From assembly GCA_903813345.2 (NCBI GenBank), contig CAIIXF020000038.1, forward strand, positions 1-46,000: a stretch of 46,000 bases of DNA, written 5' to 3'. Source of the DNA: Owenia fusiformis (Eukaryota; Annelida; Polychaeta; Sabellida; Oweniidae). Under the pieces are notes generated by a model, which did no database searches, was not told where the DNA came from, and was given only the letters and a program-made list of their open reading frames with translations. Of the stretch, positions 12,890 through 24,600 are shown in pieces. The position numbers and the translations under genes were made by a program. Positions within the stretch are counted from its first letter, which is position 1. Every line of letters starts with the position of its first letter.

Positions 12890-14260
12890 ACCATTTTGTT
12901 GTTTTCGTTGTAAAATCCTGTCTGTAAAGTCTTGTCTATGAGTTTCCATGCAAAATATTTGACGGATTGATTTCGAATTTTCATTTGTATGAAAATATTA
13001 AACTGATTTGTTTTTAGGCCTTCTGGGTTAATGTTTTAAGGTTGCCATTTTTGATTTTCCTTCATAAAATCATGTCTGTATAGTCTTATAGTAATCTGGA
13101 TAGAAATCTTTTCATGGATTACTTTCAAATTTTCAGGGATGATTCTTAGTATGAGAATCTCAAACTAGGTTTTGGTGGCCCTTTTGGATTTTTCTGTCCT
13201 AAAATCATGTCTGTAAGGTCTTGTCTACACGGTTCCAGCTGAACTGCTTCACAGATCAGTTTCAAATTTCCAGGAATGACTCTTTGTATGAAAATCTTGA
13301 ACTGATAAGTTTCTGGGCATTCTGAGTCAATTTTAAGAAGGCCATTTTTGATTTTCAGTCCTCAAATCTTGTCTGTAAAGGCTTGTCTGCGTTTTCAGAC
13401 TAATCGTTTCACGGAATGATTCTCAGAATGCACTTTGAACTGATTAGGTTTTGGCCATTATGGGTCAATGTTAAGGGGGTATTGTTGTTTTAAAATCTTC
13501 TCAGTAAAGTCTTATCAACATGTATCTGGGGAACCATTTGGCAGATCGATTTCATATTTTCAGCAACGATGATGAAAATCTCGCTGATTAATTTTGAGCA
13601 TGGTAAATGTTAAGGTGGCCATTTTGTTTTTTCGTCTAATATCTTATGTATGCACTTCCAGACAAACCGTTTAATTTTTAATTTGCTGGGATAAGTGTAT
13701 GAAAATCTCAAACTGATTAGTTTTTGGACATTCTGGGTGAATGTTAAAGTGGCTATTTTTTAGAATGTTTGTCCCACGTTTTTGTCTCTTTAACCAATTA
13801 GTTTCAGGGATTCCAGATGAAAAACCATTAAGATAACCTATTGGTGTGGACATGTTGAACATGTTTGTTTCATTGTAGAGTAACCATTTTTGATATTCCA
13901 TTGCAAATTATTGTCACTAGATGGATTGAACTTTTCAGTAATGTTTTCAAGGTGTATTGAGCTATTAATATTTGGGCATGCTTGGTCAAATTTAAGGTAG
14001 TCATCCTAGATTTTCTTTTCCTAAATCTTATCTGAAAAGTATACTCTCTGTACATTTCAAGGTGAACCACTGGGATTATAGATTTGAAATTTTGAAGTAT
14101 TTTTTTTATTAAAATCTATAGCAAAATGGCCAACTTGTCTGAATGGTCTTGTTGGCACAATGCTCCACAGATTGATTTGAAAGTTTGAGTAATGTTTATT
14201 TGAATTTGCATAAATAATTAGACATACTGGAGTATCATTACAAAATCTTCTCTCCAAAAA
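12890..14260. repeat. Diverged tandem repeat, ~130-165-bp units
   Basis: A core of TGTCTGTAAAGTCTTGTCT, then a GGATTGATTTCAAATTTTCA-like block, then GATGAAAATCTCAAACTGAT, TTAGTTTTTGG-CATTCTGGGT and AATGTTAAGGTGGCCATTTT recurs about eight times (cores near 12919, 13071, 13207, 13370, 13498, 13636 and further). Unit length varies between roughly 130 and 165 bp. Open frames on the minus strand across it (13671-14257) are by-products of the repeat. Confidence 0.8.
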
Positions 14261-15744
14261 ACAAATCTACTAATTCAAATATGTTTCTGGCTACTTGGTT
14301 TTGAAGCTTTCTTTGTTGACTTTCCTTCCATGACAAATGTCATGAAGTTTGGTTCATTGCTTATGCTTCCTTTTCCTTTTTGACAGTTTAGTTTGCTTTT
14401 TGTGCACTGTGCTCAACTTCTTTTTGCTCTGATTCCATTTTTTCTTAATCTTAGACTTGTATCATTCCAGTTGTCAAATCAAAATACTTCCTTTGATATG
14501 AGTGCATGTTATCTTGATATTCTTATTAACATTGAATGAGACAACAGTATATATTTTAAATTATATTACAAAAGAGATGACTTTAATTTTTACATTGTTA
14601 ATTTTCCACATTTGGATAGCAATATTCCACTAAACCCAGCATATGGGGTTTATGTATCCCAGCTTATTAGATATTGCAGGGGTGTTCAAAATATCTAGAT
14701 TTCAAATCAAGACACCATATTTTAGTGATCAAGCTGTAAGGTCAAGGTTATACTTGTAAAAAACTTAAGAAATCCTTTCTGGGCTTTGCTGAAAAGTACA
14801 AGTCATTAATTTTAAAATTTCAAGTTTTTCCACTTGAGATGCTGAAGGATGTAGGAATGGTATAATAAATTGGCAATGAACTCACAATTTTTTCACTTGG
14901 CACCTTTTGAGGTGGATCCCGGCTATGGCATTAATGGTTGAGAAATAAGGATTGAAACCAGCCATAGTTTTCTCCTGATGACCATTGTGAATTGTTGTGT
15001 TTTATGAATTATGATGACTGCTTTGCGAACAGATGTTGACCCTCTGAATTGCCTATGGACTTCGAGACTGGATTTTATCTATCACACATCATTTGAGACT
15101 GAATACTCTATCTTTTATGAGTACTAGTAACTATTTTTGATGTTATGAGTATTGGTTATACATTTTTCAATTTTTTCTTCAACATGTATTCAGACTTCAG
15201 TATGAATCAAATGTCCCTTGGTGTTCTGGTCCTGGATTGTGATATTGGTTCTCGATTGGAGGGGGGTGTTAGACATTGTTTCTTTTCACATTAGATCATG
15301 GTTTTGGGATATATAGGGTCTACTTTTCTTATGACAGATTTACACTTACAGTTTGCTTTTCTTGTTGGGTTTCTTTAGAGTTTGTAGTCACCCTTCCCTT
15401 TGGCCTTTGCGCTTATATATTCCTTCTGTTACTCTTTCAACTATTGCCTTCTTCTTCTACTTTAGACAGAATTATGCTCTTGCTTGTTCCTCTTTTGCCT
15501 TTCATGTGTTATGTACTTCAATCTGTGATATCTTTGATGCTGGTGTCTATTATTGGTTTTGGCTATAGCCCCCTAACAATATTTTGCCCATAGTGGTATA
15601 TTTTTAGGTCCAACCACCTAAACATAAACCTAATTTTTTCAGGATTCCTTAATAACAGTATTAAATGTACATTTTATTTTTCTACGGTCTCATCAATTTG
15701 GTATTAGACATTGTAATAAATTGTTCACTTTAAAGTTAACATAT
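14261..15744. other. Intergenic DNA; unassigned hydrophobic open frames
   Basis: No gene is supported. Two overlapping plus-strand frames at 15276-15593 encode Leu/Phe/Val-rich, hydrophobic peptides of 71 and 105 residues. They follow a T-rich tract and show no family motif, so I read them as composition artefacts, or at best a decayed membrane-protein fragment. Confidence 0.35.
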
Positions 15745-15950
15745 TACTTGATTGGCTGAGTTTATATTAGTAAATGCAACTTATAGCTGTTAGCTACTGG
15801 ATTAACCTACTATTTATCACCAACTCATTTAATTATGTATGAAAAAGTGGTATTTAATATTTATATTTAAATGAGTTGCCCATAAAACATTAAGTTAATC
15901 CAGTAGACGACAGCCTAAAGTTGCATTTGGAAATACAAGCTCAATTACTG
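15745..15950. repeat. Long hairpin / small MITE
   Basis: Arms at about 15745-15831 and 15868-15950 are inverted copies with scattered mismatches. Shared blocks are AAATGCAACTT, CTACTGGATTAAC and CAACTCATTTA. The loop is about 36 bp. The structure could fold as a ~90-bp stem. No target duplication could be fixed and no protein is present. Confidence 0.75.
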
Positions 15951-16610
15951 TTGTATCAAACTTTCTTTCGTAATGATATATTGTCATGAAATTCACAACT
16001 ATATTTTGATAACACTCAATAATCAAAGGATAAATGTTTGAAATTGGATACACTATCTACTGTGCTATGGTTTTACGTAACATTTCATTTATGTATTAAA
16101 AGATACAACTTCTATGATATATGCCTAATAGAAATACACTTTAATATCTCATACCATAAATACAATAGTAAAGTTAAATGTTTATAAAGCGATCCATATA
16201 TAATTTGAATTTTTAACAGAATCTCAAATGAAATATTTAGAATTAAAATTTTGAATTTTAAGCATAATTATGGTGTCCTCCAAGCATGATTTATTGAATA
16301 CTCATTCATATTAAGTACGAACCATATACTCAATCATGGTTTGACTAATTAAGTATGACAATGTAACAATAAGATGGATTAAAATTTTATTTACAATTCA
16401 TTTGGCTAAATTTTATTTTATACTTAAATTGCCTGAATTGATACATTTGATGTTAGATGAAATAAAAGCACATAGAATGAAAAATAGCATAACACTCCAG
16501 CACTTTTTCATACATGATACAAGAAGTTAATTTCTGTTGTTTAATTAATGTGGCATATGTCATAGAAAATGTATATTTGTTGTCTTGATTATTTATTTTT
16601 ATTTACACAG
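15951..16610. other. AT-rich DNA upstream of the Helentron first exon
   Basis: Any promoter or 5' UTR exon of the transposon gene should lie here or further upstream. The stretch ends in a pyrimidine-rich tract and ACACAG immediately before 16611, a good splice-acceptor look-alike. No TATA box or transposon terminus could be fixed with confidence. Confidence 0.4.
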
Positions 16611-16681
16611 CTATGGCAAGAAAACCCAAAGCATGGAGGAAGAGAGAGTATGTCAGGAGGTCCAAGTTAGACCTAAAGAAG
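16611..16681 (+). CDS. Predicted first coding exon of the Helentron gene
   Basis: A T-rich tract and ACACAG precede 16611. An ATG at 16613 opens 23 codons reading MARKPKAWRKREY and on to LDLKK, then AAG|GTAAAC gives a donor at 16682. The next acceptor in phase, TTTTGCAG at 18655-18662, joins it to the big open frame at a codon border (phase 0). The joined N-terminus is strongly basic (clusters RKKRK and WRKREYVRR), like a nuclear-localisation tail. The big open frame has no ATG of its own before 18777, which supports an upstream start. Splicing is inferred only from sequence. The peptide matches no family I know, so the alternative is that translation starts at 18777. Confidence 0.55.
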
Positions 16682-18662
16682 GTAAACTAAACAATAGTCA
16701 ACAATGGTCATCCATGTTGTTAGATTTATGTAACCTAGATGGAGAGCGGTGTTATATAACTCTTGTTATATTTCATCATCTAGAGCTAATGGGTATGTAT
16801 GCTGTTACCTTGATGTTGTGAGCCTGAAAATTATGTTTAAAGTCAAGTTTCACTGTCTGAGGTTTCAGTTACAAAAGTTTGACAGCTCGAGTTGCAAGTC
16901 TCAGGACATATGAACATTTGTGGGTATGTATCTGAGTGAACTGAGGTATACATTCCATTTGGGCATCCTGGCTAATGAAACCTAGCCAGATGAAGAGCTT
17001 TGGATACATCAGGTAAGGTGATTTTTGTGCTATAACCTAGAAGTTGAGTTGGATGTGTTCTCTATATTTTTAACTCATGTATGATCACTGTTTGAGCTGA
17101 GTGGCAGTTTCTTTTTCAGGTCTTTAGGAACACTTGGCTGAAAATGTCTGTGTACAACTTAGTTAATTTAGAGTTCTGAATCTCATGAGCTCCGAAAATT
17201 TCTGGATAAATCAAAATACAATTCTGCTTATTTATTTATTCATGATGAAAGTTTCCCACTGAGTTTGTATGAATGTTGTTAAAATGAGTGATGGAACAAT
17301 TTGTCTTGGGATTCCCTGAATAGTCCAGTGCACTGAATAAGTTGTACATATGCTCTTTTAGTTCATTTATTGTCATTTGTGTATGTATCTGTGCAGTGTT
17401 GTTGTATGTGTGTATGAATATGACCTCAAGTGTGTTGGAGTGAGTTAGCCAATCAGTCACGGGCATTTGATACATCCAACTGGCTAATTATTTCAATACC
17501 CTGAGGGAGAGATCTAGAGAGGTATGTATTTATTTGTGTTATTTATTCTTCTGAATACCAGATACTTAGCCTTGCCCAAGTCGGTATTTTTTACTTATCT
17601 GATCTTGAATTATTACCGCCTTGTACAATCCAATACATCTCCGCTGCTATTATGCTGAGATATTCAACAGTTTCGAGATTTCCATAATACCTACGCTATC
17701 AGGGGTATCGCGAAACCTTATTGATTAACAGATATACGCGTGGACACGACGTGTGACTTCAGGCTGATTGACCAATCAAAACGTTATCAGGTTGAGCTGC
17801 ACAGCAAAGCAATCTTCCCGTCTGCGACTTGAAATTCAATGATCTGATCGATCGTTTCTTTAGAGTTACAATATATTATGTAATTAAATGTACATAGGGA
17901 ATGTAAGAGTCATTAATATAAATTAAATCATGCAATAGATTTAAAACTGATCTAGCGATGAAAATGCAAGACCTAGTCCAATGTAGCGGGTCATGTAGTC
18001 GTCGATCAGTGATTGAATCTCAGCCTACATGTTCATTTGATTTCAGCGATCGTTTCAACGTTTATTGTTGAAATCTTCTAACCTCCGGTTACCGATCGAT
18101 GTCTAGCATCCACTTAACTCTGATTAATATTTATCTGATAAAATATTTGTATTTTCATGATGAATTCATGCAAGATTTGTTCGTGAAACGTCCCGACGAA
18201 AAGTGTACTTGTTTTTGACCGTGCATAATAATGAGCTAGCGCTGCAGGGCCGTCGTTGATTGGTCAAATTTTACCGACATAAACATTGAGTCGGTAAAGC
18301 ACGTGGCTTTCTCTTTTGTACAAGGCGGTCATAATAGAAATCAGATAGTAAAAGAGACCGACTTGGGCAAGGCTACCAGATACTGTACTCTGCATTATTC
18401 AGTGCTTTTATATATTTCATGTTTTTTTGTGATATTGAAGTATTGTGGTTACAAAATTTATTCAATTACTTTTAGTTTATAAAATACTGTCACACTGGGA
18501 AATATTTAAACTTCAACTCCCAAGAATTTCAAAAATATATTTTATGAATTAAATTTCTTTGATATTACACTTCATGAATTAGACTCACAATTAAACTCAC
18601 AATTACGAAATATAATAGCACACAATAAATGGGAGAGTACAGTAATTACTCTTGTTTTGCAG
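16682..18662 (+). other. Predicted intron of the Helentron gene
   Basis: The donor AAG|GTAAAC and acceptor CTTGTTTTGCAG|TCC define a phase-0 intron of 1981 bp. It contains an 809-bp inverted-repeat transposon (17567-18375). The rest is AT-rich without a coding signal. A block near 17395-17425 (GTGTGTATGAATATGACCT) loosely resembles the repeat family at 9100 and 12220. Confidence 0.5.
17567..18375. mobile_element. TIR transposon with 9-bp target duplication
   Basis: The element begins TAGCCTTGCCCAAGTCGG and ends with the exact reverse complement. The arms continue to about 65 bp with mismatches (blocks TTTTAC-TATCTGAT and ACCGCCTTGTACAA). CCAGATACT flanks both sides (17558-17566 and 18376-18384), a clean 9-bp duplication. 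Nine-bp duplications point to Mutator-like or Merlin-like superfamilies. No transposase is visible, so it is non-autonomous. Inner sequence is richer in CpG and GATCG words than its surroundings. Confidence 0.9.
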
Positions 18663-21600
18663 TCCTTGCCTGATGGAAGGAGGAAGAAGAGAAAAGTCAT
18701 CCCAAGGGAATTAGGTAATCGCTGTGAAGGTCGCAATGGGGGCGATGCATTTGTATCGCGGCTGGAGCATGGACAAATGCATCCTGATTTCAGATTTTCG
18801 TGTTTAGAGAAATCAGTAATTTACCGAGAAAACACACCTGTGGTCCTTACCAAACAAAAACAAACTGGGGCTCTTGCCATACAAAAACAATCTGGGGCTC
18901 TTGCCATACAAAAACAATCTGGGGCTCTTGCCATACAAAAACAATCTGGGGCTATTGCCATACAAAAACAATCTGGGGCTCTTGCCATACAAAAACAATC
19001 TGGGGCTCTTGCCATACAAAAACAAATTGTTGTACTTACCAAACAAAAACAAACTGGGGCTCTTGCCATACAAAAACAAACTGATGTGCTACTTAGCAAA
19101 CAAAAACAAACTGGGGCTCTTGCCAAACAAAAACAAACTGATGTGCTACTTACCAAACAAAATGCATCTGGGGCACTTGCCAAACAAAAAGAAGCTGATG
19201 TGCTACTTCGCAAACAACAACTAACTGTGATACAAAAAGGGAATGAGGTACTTCCCAAACCATCTGTGGTACTTGCTAAACAAAACAGTGAAACCATCAA
19301 AATGAGGGAAAGTAAAAAGTCTGAAAACCCCATGCCATTGTGCTTGAATGAAACAAGACTTTCTGAAATTGCGTTTACTTGTTCAACTGACTCTTTGTAT
19401 AAGAATGTTGCTCTTATATCATGTACAACTTCTGATATCCCTAATAACAATGCAAAACATCACAATGTACTTACCGAACAAATTCAAGACACCTTGGTGA
19501 CTAAATTAGCCACACTGTTATTACCAAGCGCTATTGTGAAATCTGAAAAGAAGAGACTGAGAAAACTTACAAAAGTGAATGTGTCACCCAATGTTGAAAC
19601 TATCACAGAAACTAGAGATACTTTGTTAGAAAACTGCACTGATACTCTGGGAAAATCTCAACGAATTATTCAAGAAGTAAAATGTTTACTTACTAATAAC
19701 AAGAACATTCTAAGATCCCTTTCAAAATCAGAAAAGTACTGGCGCAACAAAGTGAGAGGACAAGAAAGGTCAAAAGTGATTAGAATGAACACATCTAGAA
19801 ACAAAATGGAACAACACTTAAAAAACAAGAGATGTGTGCAGTATTTTCTTACGAACACTCAGAAATTTTCAAGTCGAAAACTTGGAAGGAAGAAAAGAAA
19901 CTTAACTTCAAAGCAAGAAAAGCATTTACCTGACAATAACTATATAGCTTCAGAGTCTAAGAAGCATGTATTCACTAAACCTGATCTGGAACAGTATTTG
20001 TCTGACAACACTGTAAGAGTACCACCAATTGAAAAGAATGATTTCAAAATCTTAAACACAGAGAATACTGAAATAAAAAACTGTTCAAACAGAAAACAAC
20101 TGAAAAGATTCAAATATCTTAGTAACAACTCAGATATTGATAAAACTGAAAACTGTGAAAATGTGTCGGACACTGAAGATCCATACTTTCTGAAAATTGT
20201 GCAAGAAATGGAAGATATTTTTAATGATAATTCTCCACGTGTTCCACCAGTACTGATTCATGATGAAACATTTTCTACTGCAAACCATAAAAATGAACCT
20301 AAAAAGAATGAGATCCCACAAAAGAATGGCAAAAGAAACAAACTGTTTAATGAAAATGTATGTACACAGTCAGAATGTGGAGATATAAATACAAAATATG
20401 AAGCATCTCAAACTGGAGGTTACAAGCCAAAAAATAAATCCAAGAGTAAACCATGTGAAAGTTCTGATGATGTAACTGTTTTGAAAGAAACCTTCTGCAG
20501 GCCAATTGGAAATTTTAATCCCTTGCAAAACATTGAGAAAGTTAAGCTATGCAACATCCATCATCTCAAGTATACATCAAAGAGCAATGATCCTGTATAT
20601 AACAATGTTGACATTACCTTTATGAAGCCAAAATATGAATCCTTAAAACATATCACAGGTGATGGAAACTGCCTCTTTAGAGCAATTGCATATTGTATAA
20701 CAAATGATGAAAATGATCACACTGCAATAAGACAGAGTATAGTGTGTCACAGAAATGATCAAACCTGTAAAGAATACATTTGTAAAACTAGAGGAATAAC
20801 TGCAGCAGAGTTGGAAATTCATATCAAATCTAAAAATATGAACACATTTTCTGTTTGGGGAACTGATATCGAAATAGCCACTGCTTGCCATTTATTCAAA
20901 ACACAGATACTAACGTTTGAAAACACAAAAAGATGGGCAGTATTTGGAAAAGAGTTTACTAACAGGTGTATATACCTTGATCATTCAAGTCAAAATCATT
21001 ATGATGTTGTCACAGATGTGATTCATGGAAATGCAGACATAAATCCTGTTAAAGAAAATACACCAACAATACAGATCTTTGATGAAGTCATACAAGGAAA
21101 CATATCTCAAAATAACTCCATGTTTGATGGAATTGGTGGTGGAAAGCAATGTTTTGCAAATTCAATGTCATTTTTACTAATGCTTGAAAATGAAACCAAT
21201 CGCAAAATTGATGCTGAATTTATCACAGATGTATTAGTCCGAGGCAATATTCTGTATACTAGCATTATAGCACAAAATCCAACTCCGACAGGCTACCTTG
21301 AAATATTTGACATTCCAGAAACCATCAGTTTTAACAACAAAACTTATATATACAAATCAAGACAATTACAGGGCTACTTAGAATATTGGAATTACAATGA
21401 AGAAGATGATGACGGATTAACTCTACATGAAGCTATTGAAAAAGTGTTCACAGATTACAACTCCTGCCTTATTACATTCATGAATACAACAATTTGTGTA
21501 ATAAAGAAAAAAGACATGTATTACTCATTTGATCCTCACAGTAGAGATGATCAAGGAAGAATTGATGTTTTAGGAAATGCAATAGTTCATATTTCAAATT

Positions 21601-24600
21601 CATTGGAAAGAATGTCATTATTCTTATGGAACACTGCTGAGTCTTTAACTGATAGTTTAATAAACAGAACTAATGCTAAGCATGGGTTTTCTGTTGATGG
21701 TATCAAGTTTGAAGAATGTACAAGTTCTCAAATACAAGATCAAAACTCTAAACTATCAACAATATCTAGCAAAATGAAGTGTAGAAATGACCTTGCAAAA
21801 AATGAAGTAAAAAACCTTACTAGTAGTGAACCATTCAACATGTCCTCAAAGTCAGCTCAAAGGAAATCTTGCAAAAGAAAATTGAACTTGGAAAATCTTG
21901 ATGCACATCAAAGAAAAGAGTCTGAAATTATTGAACCACTGTCTGACAATGAACAAAATGCTGTTGATTCAATGAGCCTAGAAATCAAACAATCATATGT
22001 TGATCTTTGTCAATTAACATGCAAATTTGGACAGCTAGGTGCTGGAAAATGTGATGAAGCTTGGATGCCTTGTACCAAAAATACTGTGAATAATGAAGAA
22101 ACCATATTTGACAGTAGCCTGTGTACAGAAGATTGCCAAACTGATATTTTCTCAGATAAAGAAATGGCTAAATTAAGAAAAATGTCCAAGTCAGATCAAA
22201 AGAAATATAAGGCTAATATTCTCACCAAAAGGAGGTATACTATTGATGAAACCTTTAGAAAGAAAAAATTGAAACATGATAAAGAGAAATATGCATCTAC
22301 ACCTGAACTCAAAGATAAAAAGAAATATCTTAGTAAGCATAGATATGAAACTGATGAAGATTTCAAACAAAGGAAGAATAACCAAAGCAAACAAAGATAT
22401 GAAATTGATGAAGACTTCAAACAAAGGAAGCTGAACCAAAGCAAACAAAGATATGAAATTGATGAAGATTTAAAACAAAGAAAGGTAAACTTAAGTAAAA
22501 GTAAATACAAATGTGATATAGACTTTAAAAAAAAAGTGAAGAAACAAAGTAAAGCAAAGTATGAATTTGATCAAGACTTTAAAGAAAAGGTGAAGCAACA
22601 GAGTAAAGAAAAGTATGAATTTGATCAAGACTTTAAAGAAAAGGTGAAGCAACGGAGTAAAGAAAAATACGAATCTGATCAAGACTTCCAACAAAGAGTG
22701 AAAAAACAAAGTAAACAACAGAGCAAACAAAAATATGACACTAGTGAAACCTTCAAAAAAAGTAAAATTATCCAAGGTAAAGAAAAACACATTACCAAAA
22801 AGACTCAACGAGAAAATATTGATAGAGTAATTCATGACTTTAAACAGACAATAAATGATGGATTAAACTATATTTGCGTGGTATGTCACAGATTGCTATT
22901 TCAACACCAAGTGCTAACATACAAGGGAAATGCCTATCCCAAACTATCTAAGGAAGATAAACAAAAGTGTGTTTCAGAAATGTATTTACATAATAGAGAA
23001 ATATCCTGCAAAGAAAATTGTGCACTTTGTAAGTCTCCAATGAGTAAATTATGGATATGTCAAAACTGTCATGTACATTTTAAAAAAGGGAAAATTCCAC
23101 CAATGGCTAATAGCAATAAATTGTCATTACCAGCAATTCCACAAGAACTAAAAGATTTAAATATACTTGAACAACATTTGGTATCGCTACGTTTACCTTT
23201 CATGAAAGTAGTTCAGTTGCCAAGAGGAGGACAATTTGGTATGAATGGGCCTGTTATATCTGTGTCAAATAATGCTGATGAAACCATTAAAGCTTTACCA
23301 AGACCAATGAATGATGAGCAGCTTTTGACTGTCAAACTAAAACGTAAACTTGAATATCAAGGGCATTACTTATATAAATCAGTCAGTATTTCGAGAGTAA
23401 AAAAGGCATTAGCATATCTTAAACAAAATAATGAACACTACAAAGATATTGATATAACGGATGATTTTGTGAATTTAATACCTCAAGAAATTTTAAGTGA
23501 AGAAGATCAAAAACAATATGGAAGGGCACCTGAATTAAAACAAACTGATATTGGATATAATGTATGTCAACAAGAAATTAGCACAGAGAACAAGGGGGAA
23601 GATACAAGAAATGATATGATAGATATAGTATCTGACACTTGTTTGCAGCCTGATAATATTGCTCAGCACATTCTGGATACACATCTTGACAAAATATACT
23701 GCATAGCACCAGGAGAAGGAAACAAACCAATACGTATTCTTGATGAAAAGAATAATGAAGCTCTTTCATTTCCCACTTTGTTTCCAAATGGTAGAAATTC
23801 TAATAATGAAAATAGAGAAAAGAAATTGTCAGCAACAAAATATTTTGGCAATAGATTATTCTCTGCAGACTTAAGATTTGCTAAAAATACTCAGTATATA
23901 TTTTATGCTCAATATCTGACTGAAGTCCAGAATATTCTGTCCAAAGTGAGTGTCAATCTCAGAAAGATAACGGGAAAGTCAAAAAGTGGTGATACAATAA
24001 CAGCTGAGGATATAATTGACAAAGAAAAAAGTGAAATGCTTTGCCGTAAAAATGCTGGTCATCACTATTTACAACCAATTCGTGGAACACCACCATACTG
24101 GCAACATGTACAAAAAGATTTATTTGCAATGATTAGGCAACTTGGTCCACCGACATGGTTTTGCTCGTTTTCATCAGCAGATATGAAATGGAATGAAGTT
24201 ATTAGCACAATTCTTAATCAAAACAATGACTCACGATTACCAGAAGAAATATCCAAGACAGAACGTGCTGAATTGATTAGGGATAATCCCGTCACTGTAA
24301 CTAGAATGTTTGATAATAGATGGAAAAAGTTCATGAATGATGTTATTAAATCTCCAGCACAACCTATTGGTAAAGTGAAAGACATGTTTTATAGAGTTGA
24401 ATTTCAAATGAGAGGGTCGCCTCATGTACATTGTTTAATTTGGATTGAAGGTGCTCCCATTTATGGCAAATCAACAGATTCAGAAGTGGAAAAATTCATA
24501 GATAAGTATGTTACTTGTGAATTGCCCGATGAAACAACTAATCCAGATTTGTGCAAAATAGTAACAGAAGTTCAAACGCATAGCAAAAAACACTCAAAAA

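Noticed and set aside
15276-15593. Two overlapping open frames encoding hydrophobic peptides of 71 and 105 residues
   Set aside because: T-rich composition explains both; no family motif, no splice context, and both frames look equally plausible.
18800-19450. Additional open frames on both strands over the Helentron N-terminus
   Set aside because: By-products of the 27-bp coding minisatellite.
21120-21650. Viral (herpesvirus-like) insertion suggested by the second protease-like domain
   Set aside because: The segment is in frame within a Helentron protein, and no other viral gene is present; a shared protease fold is enough to explain it.
22191-22835. Phe/Leu/Ser-rich minus-strand open frames
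   Set aside because: Antisense shadows of the Lys-rich repeats in the transposase.
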